Source: a virus
IMG/VR virus record: IMGVR_UViG_3300013126_000012
Span: 1 to 64,000 of that record
DNA: 64,000 bases
Strand: one strand, 5' to 3'
The position numbers and the translations under genes were made by a program. Shown here one piece after another: positions 24,361 to 33,643 of the stretch; within the stretch, counting starts at the first letter, position 1, and each line of letters opens with the position of its first letter. A model generated the notes under the pieces. It ran no database searches and was not told where the DNA came from. It worked only from the letters and a program-made list of their open reading frames with translations.

Positions 24361-25046
24361 ATTGAAGCCCAATCAGTTAATGGGGATAACCATGCAGTTT
24401 CTCCATGAGTTGAATATCCTGGTATTGATGTTATTAATAATTCATTTAAATTGCGCAATTCTAAAAACATCTGATAATCATTAGGATGCGTAGATGCTGT
24501 ATGTTTTCTTAATATGTGTTCTATTCGTTTTAATGTAGATACTTTAGATGCAAATGTCATAGTAGTACTATTTGTAATTTTCCAATGGCATGAATTAGTT
24601 AAATACACGCGTGTATCTTCTGCACCCCCGTCGCAATATGGATTTCCACCATTTTGTGGACTCAAGTATTTATCTGGATGATCATATAATGAAACAAATG
24701 ATGCTCCCAATATAAAACCTTCCTGCAATATATTCAGCGAATCTTTCTTATGTAAATAATCATTTTCTACAAAATATACTATCTCATCATCGTCCCATTG
24801 CAACGCATTGTCTAAAGCTAAATTAAATGTTCCCGCACCATGTCCTATAGATACTTTTTGAATGTTATCGGGATGAACATACTTAGTGATCATCTTTAAC
24901 GTAACATCGCTGCAATTATCAGCTATGATATAAAGATCACAATTAGTAAATGTATTAACAAAATTATTTAAACATTTTTCATTATCAATGTAATTTGGTT
25001 TTTCCTTTTTGTAACCAGCATCGGATATTCTATAAACTATTTTCAT
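24357..25046 (-). CDS. GT-A-fold glycosyltransferase-like protein (229 aa)
   Basis: MKIVYRISDAGYKKEKPNYI at the start, LYIIADNCSD and GAGTFNLALDNAL follow, then EIVYFVENDYLHK, where E-N-D takes the place of the D-x-D metal motif. TNSTTMTFASKVSTLKRIE and PGYSTHGETAWLSP lie near the end. This fits a family 2-like glycosyltransferase fold. Donor and acceptor unknown. It overlaps both neighbours by 4 nt. Confidence 0.7.
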   Translation of the reverse strand: MKIVYRISDAGYKKEKPNYIDNEKCLNNFVNTFTNCDLYIIADNCSDVTLKMITKYVHPDNIQKVSIGHGAGTFNLALDNALQWDDDEIVYFVENDYLHKKDSLNILQEGFILGASFVSLYDHPDKYLSPQNGGNPYCDGGAEDTRVYLTNSCHWKITNSTTMTFASKVSTLKRIEHILRKHTASTHPNDYQMFLELRNLNELLITSIPGYSTHGETAWLSPLTDWASI

Positions 25047-26059
25047 ATCAGTGTTTTTATATATTTAACATAATTTTGGGAAGATTGAAATATATCCCCC
25101 CCAGATATTGTATTTTTTATATATTCATTAAATTTACCATGATCTATTTGATATTGAATAGAATCAAAAATTTGTTGTTTATTTAATTCTACTAATCCGG
25201 GATATGTATCAAATTTACCAATTTGCCCGCAGCCTTTAATTAAAACTGTAGGAATTCCTAATTGAATTGGTTTAAATGCTAATGTTGATGGGGCTGATAT
25301 AACCACCGCGGACTTTGCTATCAATTCGTCGATATTTTCTGAATTTGTTATAACATCGCATTCTAATAAACTGTTTACATATTGAACATCATTATGATAA
25401 TCTGGTTTATCAAGTCGTGCTTTAATTTTTACCTTTATTGGTAAATTAAAATGACCTGATAATTCTAAAATTCCAGATTCGTAAATAAATTCATGATTAA
25501 AATTAATAGGAAATATGGAACCTCTATTTCCTAGAAAATTAGTTATAACTAATATATGTTGAGGTTCAATTTTTACATTAGATAATGAATCGTTAGCAGG
25601 AATACCTCCATTACTAAATTCTATTTTAAAATCATAACTAGTACCAGATGCATCTTTTGTAACGTCTTCATTTCCATGAACATTGCCAATTACTTTAATA
25701 TTCCTACGTTTACATTCATTATAAAAATGCGGAATATTAAATTCTTGCATTTCTCGATTGTCGTCATAAATTACAAACTTATATGAACTTATATCAATAA
25801 AATCTAATAATGATTGATGAATACTATCACCATGATATTTTATGCCAGGCCCTTGAATTATGTTATTAAAATATTGTTTGTATTTATTAATTGCAACGAT
25901 TCGTTCGTCAATATCACCAATCCATGGCGTATTTAAACTAAACAATCCAACGCAAAATAAATCAATTTCATATTCATTAGATAGCAATGGTATTATAGGC
26001 CATAGTTTTTCTGCAACTCGATGATTTGTAAATAACAATAAAATTTTATTTTTTGACAT
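25043..26059 (-). CDS. GT-B-like protein (338 aa)
   Basis: Two Rossmann-like halves: KILLLFTNHRVAEKLWPIIP at the start and a C-terminal half with ELIAKSAVVISAPSTLAFKP and GIPTVLIKGCGQIG, as in GT-B enzymes (CDP-glycerol transferases, UDP-GlcNAc 2-epimerases, and relatives). It could be a glycosyltransferase or a NeuC-type epimerase that would supply the sialic-acid-like pathway; key residues do not decide. In operon with ATGA overlaps. Confidence 0.6.
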   Translation of the reverse strand: MSKNKILLLFTNHRVAEKLWPIIPLLSNEYEIDLFCVGLFSLNTPWIGDIDERIVAINKYKQYFNNIIQGPGIKYHGDSIHQSLLDFIDISSYKFVIYDDNREMQEFNIPHFYNECKRRNIKVIGNVHGNEDVTKDASGTSYDFKIEFSNGGIPANDSLSNVKIEPQHILVITNFLGNRGSIFPINFNHEFIYESGILELSGHFNLPIKVKIKARLDKPDYHNDVQYVNSLLECDVITNSENIDELIAKSAVVISAPSTLAFKPIQLGIPTVLIKGCGQIGKFDTYPGLVELNKQQIFDSIQYQIDHGKFNEYIKNTISGGDIFQSSQNYVKYIKTLI

Positions 26060-26759
26060 ATCGATTAGATCTAGGTAAACATTTAAATTGATCAGTTAAT
26101 GGCAAATAGGTGTTTTTATAGTTATGCAAAACAAATGTTTGATTTAATGCATTAACTTTAACATCTGGGTGTTTCCATAATGAATACATCATTGAAATTT
26201 GATCTTCAGTGTTCCATTTTGCTGTTTCAGAAAACCATGTTTTATTAAAATTACGTACGGTTTCGTTATTTCTTCGATATAATATACCATTTTCATATAA
26301 TCCGTTATTTGTTGGATATCCTTGTTGTTGGTATTCCGATCCTTGATTGAGAATCATTTCTTTTGGATCGCGAGGCGGAGTTCTATTAACAGTTTCATTT
26401 ACTTCTTGATATAAACAGGTACGATCACAATGTTTATGCACTGCCAAATCATAACCATCTAGATGCAATGAAAATAAATCATGCGGATCGTATGTAAAAT
26501 ATATTTCGTTATCCATCCATAACCAAGCATCATATTCTGGTAGCAATTCTTCTGGCGATGTTTTACATTTTCTAGCAGTCCATCTACCCGACCGCCATAT
26601 ATCCATTTTACGAATATCCCAAAAATCAGATTCTAAATAATCGCTATTAGTAAATGCAATATAATCTATACCATTTTTGTCATGTACATATGGTATAAGA
26701 TCTCCATATAAATAATCTGGTTGATCTGTGAATAATGCTGTATAAACTGCTAATTTCAT
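26046..26759 (-). CDS. DUF616-like glycosyltransferase
   Basis: With the ATG at 26759 (ATGA overlap) it reads MKLAVYTALFTDQPDYLYGD. AWLWMDNEIYFTYDP holds the D-N-E metal-site variant, and DLAVHKHCDRTCLYQEVNE and NNGLYENGILYRRNN match the DUF616 (TOD1/MUCI70-like) glycosyltransferase pattern. About 237 residues. A sugar donor cannot be named. Part of the glycan operon. Confidence 0.75.
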   Translation of the reverse strand: MKLAVYTALFTDQPDYLYGDLIPYVHDKNGIDYIAFTNSDYLESDFWDIRKMDIWRSGRWTARKCKTSPEELLPEYDAWLWMDNEIYFTYDPHDLFSLHLDGYDLAVHKHCDRTCLYQEVNETVNRTPPRDPKEMILNQGSEYQQQGYPTNNGLYENGILYRRNNETVRNFNKTWFSETAKWNTEDQISMMYSLWKHPDVKVNALNQTFVLHNYKNTYLPLTDQFKCLPRSNRYVKK

Positions 26760-27397
26760 GCTAAGCCTTTCCACGTTGCACCATTTTTTGTCCAATAATG
26801 GTTAATTTCTATTTTTGGCGTATAAAGATATGTATATCCAAGTTTAACTTGATCAATTGCCCAATATCTATCTTCTTTCCCTACTAATTTTTCATCAAAT
26901 GGATATTTTATTAAATGTTCTTTAGTATAAAAACAAAATGCATTATGTAAAAAATATCGTTCTTCAATATTTGAAAATAAATTAACAACGGGGTTATTTC
27001 CAAAATGACTCCAAATATATCTAGGTGTTATTTTTTTACCTTTGTATATCGGAATTTGCTTACCAAATACAGCAACATGCTCCTTTAAACATGTTTGAAC
27101 ATATTCATAATCCATTTGATGAATTTGCGAATGGGCAGATAAAATTAAAATGATATCGTTGTTACATTGGTTCGCCGCTTCATTGATAGATCGACCTGGA
27201 CTATAATTATCAATATTGAATATTCGTATATTTGTATTAAGCGAAAACAAATTTACAATTTCTATAGAATCATCATTGGAATTATTATCCATTATAATGA
27301 TTTCTGGATCTTTAAAATGATCAATAACTGATTGAATTGCAAAACCTATATATTCGGATTCATTTCGATTCCTAATTATAACTGAAATCTTATCCAT
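26756..27397 (-). CDS. Family 2 glycosyltransferase
   Basis: With the start at 27397: MDKISVIIRNRNESEYIGFA, then EIIIMDNNSNDDSIEIVNLF (donor loop) and ILSAHSQIH replacing the usual D-x-D. GKEDRYWAIDQVKLGYTYLY is the acceptor-side G-x-x-E-D motif. 213 residues. It overlaps the NeuB-like gene's stop by 8 nt; longer starts at 27412 and 27430 are possible. Confidence 0.82.
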   Translation of the reverse strand: MDKISVIIRNRNESEYIGFAIQSVIDHFKDPEIIIMDNNSNDDSIEIVNLFSLNTNIRIFNIDNYSPGRSINEAANQCNNDIILILSAHSQIHQMDYEYVQTCLKEHVAVFGKQIPIYKGKKITPRYIWSHFGNNPVVNLFSNIEERYFLHNAFCFYTKEHLIKYPFDEKLVGKEDRYWAIDQVKLGYTYLYTPKIEINHYWTKNGATWKGLA

Positions 27398-28187
27398 TAA
27401 ATCTGCCTGCATAGTTTGTTCTCGAATCATATTCTAATTCATTATAACCGGTACCGTGATCTATCATCATATCATTAATATAATTAATATATTTACGTAA
27501 TCCAAGTAGTTCATTTGGAAGTATTGCAAATTTATTATCTCTCCCTGGTAGATTGTTATCAATAGTAAAATGTTTTTCAATAACAACTGCGCCTAATCCT
27601 AAAGCAATTTTAGCGGATTCAATTCCTTCAATATGATCACTGTATCCAATTAGATTATGAATTTTTTTTAATTCAATCATTTTTGGAAGATTTGCAATTT
27701 CATATTTACCTGGATATACGGAAACGCAATGCATTAAATACAACGTTGATTTATTAAAAAAACTTATACTATGTTTAATTTCATCTAAAGTAGATGTACC
27801 GGTGGACATAAATACTGTTTTGAAATGATTATTACAATATTTTATTAAATTAATATTTCTAGATTCAAAACTAGGTATTTTAACAGCATCGCAATTTAAT
27901 TCAACTAATAATTTAGCATCATCGATACTAAAAACTGATGATAAAAATGAGATATTCATTTCATTGCAATATGCTATTAATTCTTCGTGCCGTTCCTTTG
28001 TTAGTTCAGCTTGTTCATATATTTCACGGCGGCCATCAGTATCCCAATCTCCTGATTTTAATCTCGATACAGACCAAGTTTGAAATTTTGCATAATCTGC
28101 ACCTGATTCTGCAGCTTCATGAATCATACGTTTTGCTAAATTCATATCACCGCAATGATTCCAACCAATTTCTGCTATTATTTTCAT
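27390..28187 (-). CDS. neuB: NeuB-like nonulosonic acid synthase, no SAF domain
   Basis: A 265-residue TIM-barrel enzyme. MKIIAEIGWNHCGDMNLAKR, YAKFQTWSVSRL, AVKIPSFESRNINLI, STGTSTLDEI, IGYSDHIEGIESAKIALGLG and VIEKHFTIDNNLPGRDNKFA match NeuB/LegI/PseI synthases, which condense PEP with an N-acetylated hexosamine to a nine-carbon acid. The usual C-terminal SAF (antifreeze-like) domain of about 70 residues is missing, so activity or oligomer may differ. With the NeuA-like gene (28779) it points to sialic-, legionaminic- or pseudaminic-type sugar. Confidence 0.88.
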   Translation of the reverse strand: MKIIAEIGWNHCGDMNLAKRMIHEAAESGADYAKFQTWSVSRLKSGDWDTDGRREIYEQAELTKERHEELIAYCNEMNISFLSSVFSIDDAKLLVELNCDAVKIPSFESRNINLIKYCNNHFKTVFMSTGTSTLDEIKHSISFFNKSTLYLMHCVSVYPGKYEIANLPKMIELKKIHNLIGYSDHIEGIESAKIALGLGAVVIEKHFTIDNNLPGRDNKFAILPNELLGLRKYINYINDMMIDHGTGYNELEYDSRTNYAGRFNG

Positions 28188-28188
28188 A

Positions 28189-28776
28189 TTATTTTCTTTT
28201 TAATAACCATATAAAATATGCAGAATCTTGTTTGCTTGTCGTTTCATATAGTAAATCATATGTTTGTAAAATTTGATCATAATTATGATATAATCTAGGA
28301 TGTTTTGGAGTTTCAAATTCTTTTTTCAATTCTCGTATCATGATAAAGTTAGGTTGCCAATTACTAATTAATTTTTTGATAATATAATCGGCTTTTTCGT
28401 ATTGTAAATGCATGAAATGGTCTGACACTAGAAATAAATCTAACTTTTCGATGCTAATAGTATCGATAATATCTTGAGAATCTCCTTCGAAAAAATTTAC
28501 TATATTTTTAATATCTGGATGCATATTTTCATATGATGCATCTTTAAATAAATCACTACAATTTAGATTCAATGATTTTTTTGCTAACCACATATAATAT
28601 AAATTTCGAGCAGGACCTGATCCTAATTCGAATACAGAGTTTAATTCTTGTATAATATTCTGTTGTTTTAATATATCAACTAATTCAATTGAATTTTCAT
28701 GTAATAATTGTCTAGCCGACATTCCGACTGCTGATTGATAGTTAGCAGGGAATCTTTCTTTTCCAAATTTTGCCAT
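28189..28776 (-). CDS. SAM-dependent methyltransferase-like protein (195 aa)
   Basis: NSVFELGSGPARNLYYMWLA near residue 47 is the SAM-binding motif I (hydrophobic-E-x-G-x-G). CSDLFKDAS and KLDLFLVSDHFMHLQYEK fit motifs II-IV of class I methyltransferases. It would methylate a sugar or sugar precursor in this operon. Lies 1 nt from neuB and 2 nt from the cytidylyltransferase gene. Confidence 0.75.
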   Translation of the reverse strand: MAKFGKERFPANYQSAVGMSARQLLHENSIELVDILKQQNIIQELNSVFELGSGPARNLYYMWLAKKSLNLNCSDLFKDASYENMHPDIKNIVNFFEGDSQDIIDTISIEKLDLFLVSDHFMHLQYEKADYIIKKLISNWQPNFIMIRELKKEFETPKHPRLYHNYDQILQTYDLLYETTSKQDSAYFIWLLKRK

Positions 28777-28778
28777 TA

Positions 28779-29345
28779 TTAACCTATTATTTTTTGTTTA
28801 ACTTGTTCTAAATCACTTTCATAATGAATATCGGTTGCGTGATCTTGAATACAACCAATTCTTTTACTAACCATTCCGTTTTTTAAATAATCAAACTTAA
28901 AAATTCTTACAGAACCACTTCTTTTATATGTTGGATTGATTGTAATTAAATCATCATAATTATTATCAATCATATATTTAATACACTCATCTAATGTATG
29001 TGTTCGATCCGGATTGTCTGGTTGTAACGCTATAACTAGATCGTATACTCCATTTTCAATTTTACTGCAAAAATCAATATACACGTCAGTAACCTCTGCA
29101 TCTTTTAATAAATGTTCGGGCCTAGCTGTCCATAATACATCATTTTTCAAAGCAATATCCCAAACTTCTGGACTTTCTGATGATACTACGATAGTAGGTT
29201 TGTATTTACTAGCTTTTGCATATTCAATTGAATATTCAATCATTGGTCTGCCATTTATTTCTTGAATATTTTTATTTTGTAGTCTAGTTGAATCTAATTT
29301 TGCTGGTATTAGTACTAATACATTTAAAATTTGTTTATCGCCCAT
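28779..29345 (-). CDS. neuA: NeuA-like CMP-sugar synthetase
   Basis: A 188-residue cytidylyltransferase. LVLIPAKLDSTRLQNKNIQE is the CTP-binding start (IPARxxSxRLxxKN in the family), followed by RPMIEYSIEYA, TIVVSSES, ALQPDNPDRTHTLDECI and SGSVRIFKFDYL. It activates a nonulosonic acid to the CMP form. It is about 40 residues shorter than usual enzymes of 220-230. Downstream of the hydroxyacid dehydrogenase with a 22-nt overlap. Confidence 0.82.
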   Translation of the reverse strand: MGDKQILNVLVLIPAKLDSTRLQNKNIQEINGRPMIEYSIEYAKASKYKPTIVVSSESPEVWDIALKNDVLWTARPEHLLKDAEVTDVYIDFCSKIENGVYDLVIALQPDNPDRTHTLDECIKYMIDNNYDDLITINPTYKRSGSVRIFKFDYLKNGMVSKRIGCIQDHATDIHYESDLEQVKQKIIG

Positions 29346-30274
29346 TCATATGCCTTTTTTTGTCCTTCCCACGTCATTCCTCCAACGTGTGGCGTAATTA
29401 ATATATTTTTTCCACTATTCATTGCTCGAAGTATTGGTGAGTTTGCAATGTTATCAAATTCATTTTCAATTACATCTGTTGCATACCCCGATATTAAATT
29501 TTCATCTAATGCCGTTACAATATCATCCTCATTTACAATTTCTCCGCGCGATGTATTTATAATATATGGTTTTTTTATACTATATCCAAGTAACTGTTTA
29601 TTAATCATATACTTGGTTTCATCAGACACATGTACATGAATTGATATGACATCGCTATGTTCTATCAGTTTACGTAATGAACTACATGTATAGTTTAATC
29701 GAAATCTATCATCTAATTCTGATGTTATAAATGGATCATATATTTTTACATTTGCGCCAAATGCATCACAATACTTAAACATTAATTTACCCAATCGACC
29801 ATATCCGATAATTCCTATATTAAGGTCTTTAATTTGACGTCCGATAAATTTAGTATAGTCCCAATTATAATTTGCTACATGTTGATTGGCAGTTGGTATT
29901 TTTCTCAACATTGCTAACATCAACCCAAAGGCCAATTCTGCAGTTGATGGTAATTCATTAATTAATTCATAATCATTGGTTAATGAATATATGTTGATAT
30001 TATGATTTGCACAATATTGGATGTCGATATGATTCATTCCAGTCGAACATGTATTAATTAATGATATCTTAGTATCTCTAAGTAATTCTTCATCAATTTT
30101 ATATGTTTGTTGATTAGGATTACAGAGTATAGTATCGATATCATGGTTCAAAAGAAATGTTCGTACTTCAGATTTCATTCCTTCTTCTAAATAAAAAATT
30201 TCACCTTTAGTAGATAATAATTCTAATATACCATCTAAATGTTTAACGGGAGTAATAACTGCTATTTTCATCAC
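29324..30274 (-). CDS. D-2-hydroxyacid dehydrogenase (SerA/PdxB-like)
   Basis: A 316-residue NAD(P) enzyme. LNIGIIGYGRLGKLMFKYC is the G-x-G-x-x-G NAD site, INTSRGEIVNEDDIV contains the catalytic-site Arg, and ITPHVGGMTWEGQ the catalytic His. The catalytic Glu is expected in VIENEFD. Oxidises D-2-hydroxyacids; the substrate is not identifiable. In this operon it may make or recycle a sugar-acid precursor. Overlaps its neighbours by 32 and 22 nt. Confidence 0.85.
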   Translation of the reverse strand: MMKIAVITPVKHLDGILELLSTKGEIFYLEEGMKSEVRTFLLNHDIDTILCNPNQQTYKIDEELLRDTKISLINTCSTGMNHIDIQYCANHNINIYSLTNDYELINELPSTAELAFGLMLAMLRKIPTANQHVANYNWDYTKFIGRQIKDLNIGIIGYGRLGKLMFKYCDAFGANVKIYDPFITSELDDRFRLNYTCSSLRKLIEHSDVISIHVHVSDETKYMINKQLLGYSIKKPYIINTSRGEIVNEDDIVTALDENLISGYATDVIENEFDNIANSPILRAMNSGKNILITPHVGGMTWEGQKKAYEWAINKF

Positions 30275-31214
30275 TGAATTCTTTTATAATTTGATCTATA
30301 ACTTGATATGTTGTATGGTTGACTTTAAAATCAATTAATTGTTTTGCCTTTTCTGTGTTTGCAAATCGTTTTAATATTTCATTATAATTTCCAAATACAA
30401 CATCACGAGATTCAAATATTAATTTAGATTTTGAATTCGTTTTATGTAAAATATATTCAGCAACTTCTTTTACAGTCGACTGTTCATCTGTTCCTAAATT
30501 AATTATTTCGCCATTGACAGTATTTAAATGTTGCGATAAGTTGTATAATCCATTCGCAATATCTAATGCATGACTAATCGATCGTGTTTGCATACCATCT
30601 CCATGAATTGTAATTGATTCACCTTTAAGAGCTTTATCGACAAATAATGGGATATGGCCGCCTGACCATGTTTTATTAGAACGCCATGATGCACAACCAA
30701 AAACTCTAACAACACAAGCACGTAAATTAGATTGTTGAATTTCATTAAAAATAAATTGCTCTCCATATAATTTAGATAATGCATACGAATACCGTTCATT
30801 AGTTGGAGGCCCTATAGTAATTGGCTCAGATTCTAAAAATGTTTGCGAATTACCATATACATCTGATGTTGATGTAAATATTAAAAATGCTCCAGTTTTA
30901 ACCGATTCGGATACCACCATTTCTATCATATGATAGTTTTCTTGCAAAACGCTAGAAGATTTAATAATGCCGTTAGCCGGCTTTTTCATCGAGGCTAAAT
31001 GATAAATAATATCAAATTTTTCTTTCCATAGATTTAAAAATTGAACTCGAGTTTTTTTTAATTCAAAATTTTTGTTAGACAACGCAGTTTTTAAATTTTC
31101 TGTATTTCCATATGACATATCATCTACGCCAATGACTGTATGTCCATTGTCTAATAAAAAATCTACTAAATGACTGCCAATTAATCCGGCTGCCCCTGTT
31201 ACTAATATTTTCAT
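30243..31214 (-). CDS. NAD-dependent sugar epimerase/dehydratase
   Basis: Extended SDR, 323 residues. MKILVTGAAGLIGSHLVDFL gives the G-x-x-G-x-x-G site, IYHLASMKKP the substrate loop, FTSTSDVYG the catalytic Ser/Thr, and ERYSYALSKLYGEQF the Y-x-x-x-K pair. HALDIANGLYNLSQ and STVKEVAEYI close the family pattern. Acts on a nucleotide sugar; likely a UDP-sugar 4-epimerase or dehydratase-type reaction. Confidence 0.88.
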   Translation of the reverse strand: MKILVTGAAGLIGSHLVDFLLDNGHTVIGVDDMSYGNTENLKTALSNKNFELKKTRVQFLNLWKEKFDIIYHLASMKKPANGIIKSSSVLQENYHMIEMVVSESVKTGAFLIFTSTSDVYGNSQTFLESEPITIGPPTNERYSYALSKLYGEQFIFNEIQQSNLRACVVRVFGCASWRSNKTWSGGHIPLFVDKALKGESITIHGDGMQTRSISHALDIANGLYNLSQHLNTVNGEIINLGTDEQSTVKEVAEYILHKTNSKSKLIFESRDVVFGNYNEILKRFANTEKAKQLIDFKVNHTTYQVIDQIIKEFSDENSSYYSR

Positions 31215-32167
31215 AAATTATATTTCCTTAACGGTCCTGTTTGTATATCGTGTTTATAATACTCGCCGATTAACGTATTTTCGTAGTTTTGTTTGATATT
31301 ATCGAATGTATTAGTATTTTCATAATCCCATCCCCATCTAGAACGCCATGCATCAAAATTTGAATATTTTCCAAAATGATATTCATCTCCTGATTTAGCT
31401 CCCGTTGCTGAATTAGCATTAATATTATATTTTTCTTTAAGGAATTGATTATTTAAACAATATAGTGATGGAATTGTTAAACATGGAAAATTTAAATAAT
31501 TAAATTGCATAGCAATATCAGGTAACCATAAATGAAAATGATATTCATTTGTTGGTTGTATATGTTTATTCCACAACATAATATTGATACCGATAGCAGC
31601 CCACATCGGAAACTCTGAAATGAATGGTTGATTCCAATGTCCTGAATTAATTAATGCATCTTGTTGTTTAGGACATAGCCATCGACCTGAATTTGATCGT
31701 ATGGATAAATGTGCCATTCCTATCATGCCTAATGGTTGTTCTCCATTATTAAACCGCTCTAATGCATCATTTGTATAGTCTCCATTGTCTAAAACATTAA
31801 ATCCAACTAATCCGAAATCATTTAATTTTTTATTATCGATATGATTAGATAATGTTTTAAAAAAATCTATCGATAAAGGATATATATCATGTTGAAAACA
31901 AATAATCCATTTACAATTTGGACGATTTTCGTTAATAAAATCAATTAATGTTTGCGTTGCCATTTGAACGCCGCGATCTTTATTCTCTAAAAAAATAATA
32001 TTGCGCGCATTACATATATGTTTTCCTTTTTCCTTTTCTTCTTTTGAAGAATTATCATCTACATTAATTAATTCAAATCCATCTAAATTGATGTTTTTTA
32101 GTACTTCGCCTTCGAGCATATCATAATTATTCCTCGAAGATACATATATAATTAAATTATCTTTCAT
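31211..32167 (-). CDS. GT-A-fold glycosyltransferase-like protein (318 aa)
   Basis: NLIIYVSSRNNYDMLEGEVL at the start, ELINVDDNSSKEE as donor loop, KWIICFQHDIYPLS in place of D-x-D and FISEFPMWAAIGINIMLWNK on the acceptor side. This is a distant family 2-like fold. No precise family. ATGA overlaps on both sides place it in the glycan operon. Confidence 0.6.
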   Translation of the reverse strand: MKDNLIIYVSSRNNYDMLEGEVLKNINLDGFELINVDDNSSKEEKEKGKHICNARNIIFLENKDRGVQMATQTLIDFINENRPNCKWIICFQHDIYPLSIDFFKTLSNHIDNKKLNDFGLVGFNVLDNGDYTNDALERFNNGEQPLGMIGMAHLSIRSNSGRWLCPKQQDALINSGHWNQPFISEFPMWAAIGINIMLWNKHIQPTNEYHFHLWLPDIAMQFNYLNFPCLTIPSLYCLNNQFLKEKYNINANSATGAKSGDEYHFGKYSNFDAWRSRWGWDYENTNTFDNIKQNYENTLIGEYYKHDIQTGPLRKYNL

Positions 32168-33017
32168 TGTTACTGATATATGTTGTAATATAATGTTTAA
32201 TATTTGATGTACATTTCCATTCTAATATAGAATTAGCTAATGATGCATCACATAATGTAGAAATTGCTTCACCTGGTTTATCGGCTTCATAAATAATGTT
32301 ATTATAACAAAACATATCAGCAATTTCTTGAATTGAATAATTCGTACCCGTTCCTAATTCAAAAATATGACCCCATGCAGATTTTTTAAAAATTAATAAC
32401 AATGCATTAACGATATCATCAACATGGGTGAAATCTCTACGTTTTGTGCCATCTCCATATATAACAATTGGTTGATTTGTTTCAATAGCACGTTCCCATT
32501 TACCGATTACGGTACAATAACCGCCTTCTTTAAGATGATGCGGACCATATACATTGTAAAATCTAGTAACAGATGCATTTAAATTGTAATGTTCTTGAAA
32601 TAAGTTAATTATTTCTTCCCCAACATCTTTACTAAATGTATACGGATTCTTAAATTTACCAGAATGATGTGAGCTAGAACCAGCATATACTAATGGTATA
32701 TTATTAGTTGCACAAAATTTTGCAATTTTCATTGTAGCAACTGCATTATTTTCAAAATATTCAACTGGCAAATTAAAAGATGGTTGTATTCTAGCAATTG
32801 CAGCTAAATGAAATACAACATCAAATTTATTATCCCAATTATCTGTTATATTTAAAATATCTTCGTTGATATATGTAGCACCTGGAATATGATTATATTC
32901 AAACCCAGTAAAATAATTGTCGATCGAAACTACATCGATATTATTTTTAATAAGCAATTTAATTAAATTAGTTCCGATAAAACCAGCACCGCCGGTTACT
33001 AATGCACGTATTTTCAT
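32157..33017 (-). CDS. NAD-dependent sugar epimerase/dehydratase (second copy)
   Basis: Extended SDR, 286 residues. IRALVTGGAGFIGTNLIKLL is the NAD site, VFHLAAIARIQPS the substrate loop, YAGSSSHHSG the catalytic Ser and NPYTFSKDVGEEI the Y-x-x-x-K. RRDFTHVDDIVNALLLIFKK and ELGTGTNYSIQEIADMF are typical. Only about a third identical by eye to the enzyme at 30243, so they likely act on different steps. Confidence 0.88.
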   Translation of the reverse strand: MKIRALVTGGAGFIGTNLIKLLIKNNIDVVSIDNYFTGFEYNHIPGATYINEDILNITDNWDNKFDVVFHLAAIARIQPSFNLPVEYFENNAVATMKIAKFCATNNIPLVYAGSSSHHSGKFKNPYTFSKDVGEEIINLFQEHYNLNASVTRFYNVYGPHHLKEGGYCTVIGKWERAIETNQPIVIYGDGTKRRDFTHVDDIVNALLLIFKKSAWGHIFELGTGTNYSIQEIADMFCYNNIIYEADKPGEAISTLCDASLANSILEWKCTSNIKHYITTYISNNER

Positions 33018-33643
33018 AATGTGTTATAATATTCATTTTGTTTAATTTGTCGATCAATTGTTTTTGGGTGATATAAAGAATACTCTTCTTCTAATGGTAA
33101 AGTTGAATATTCTTTAAAACCTTGTAGTACTTCGTGCACTTTATTTTTCCAAGTAATGTTATCGTCATTGCGGTAAATTCTCCATTGGTAATCTGGCCAA
33201 TTGATCCACCCATGTTCATTAACATTCCACCCCCATTGTTGCATATGATCTTGATTCATACCTTCCACAGTATTTACTCTAGGTACTAGAACAACATCTA
33301 CCGTAGAATTTGTTTCTAGTATATTTGGTAGTTGTGTTATCAAAGTTTCATTTGGTATTTCATCTGCATCAATCTGAAAAATAAAATCGCCAAAGCAATA
33401 TGATGATAATTTATTTTTCCAATCAGCAAAATGTCCTTGAAATTTATCTTGCCATATGGTTATATGATCGTCATAATGTCGTTCATAATGTCGCAGCGTT
33501 GATATCATTTCATCATCTGTGTTTGTTATATCTAACAACACAACAATTTCATCAGTTTTCTGTTTATGTTTAAGTAAAAAATCAAGCAAACGTTGTATTT
33601 CTTGCAATTCGTTACATACCGTTACCGCATAACTTATTTTCAT
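33014..33643 (-). CDS. Family 2 glycosyltransferase
   Basis: A 209-residue protein: KISYAVTVCNELQEIQRLLD, EIVVLLDITNTDDEM and FIFQIDADEIPNETLI, where D-A-D is the metal motif. KVHEVLQGFKEYSTLPL and YSLYHPKTIDRQIKQNEYY resemble lipopolysaccharide-type glycosyltransferases (WaaE/KdtX-like). Overlaps by 4 nt with both neighbours. Confidence 0.82.
   Translation of the reverse strand: MKISYAVTVCNELQEIQRLLDFLLKHKQKTDEIVVLLDITNTDDEMISTLRHYERHYDDHITIWQDKFQGHFADWKNKLSSYCFGDFIFQIDADEIPNETLITQLPNILETNSTVDVVLVPRVNTVEGMNQDHMQQWGWNVNEHGWINWPDYQWRIYRNDDNITWKNKVHEVLQGFKEYSTLPLEEEYSLYHPKTIDRQIKQNEYYNTL

Noticed and set aside
25043-26059. Calling this gene neuC (UDP-GlcNAc 2-epimerase)
   Set aside because: The GT-B-like fold fits, but I cannot identify the specific epimerase residues; left as GT-B-like.
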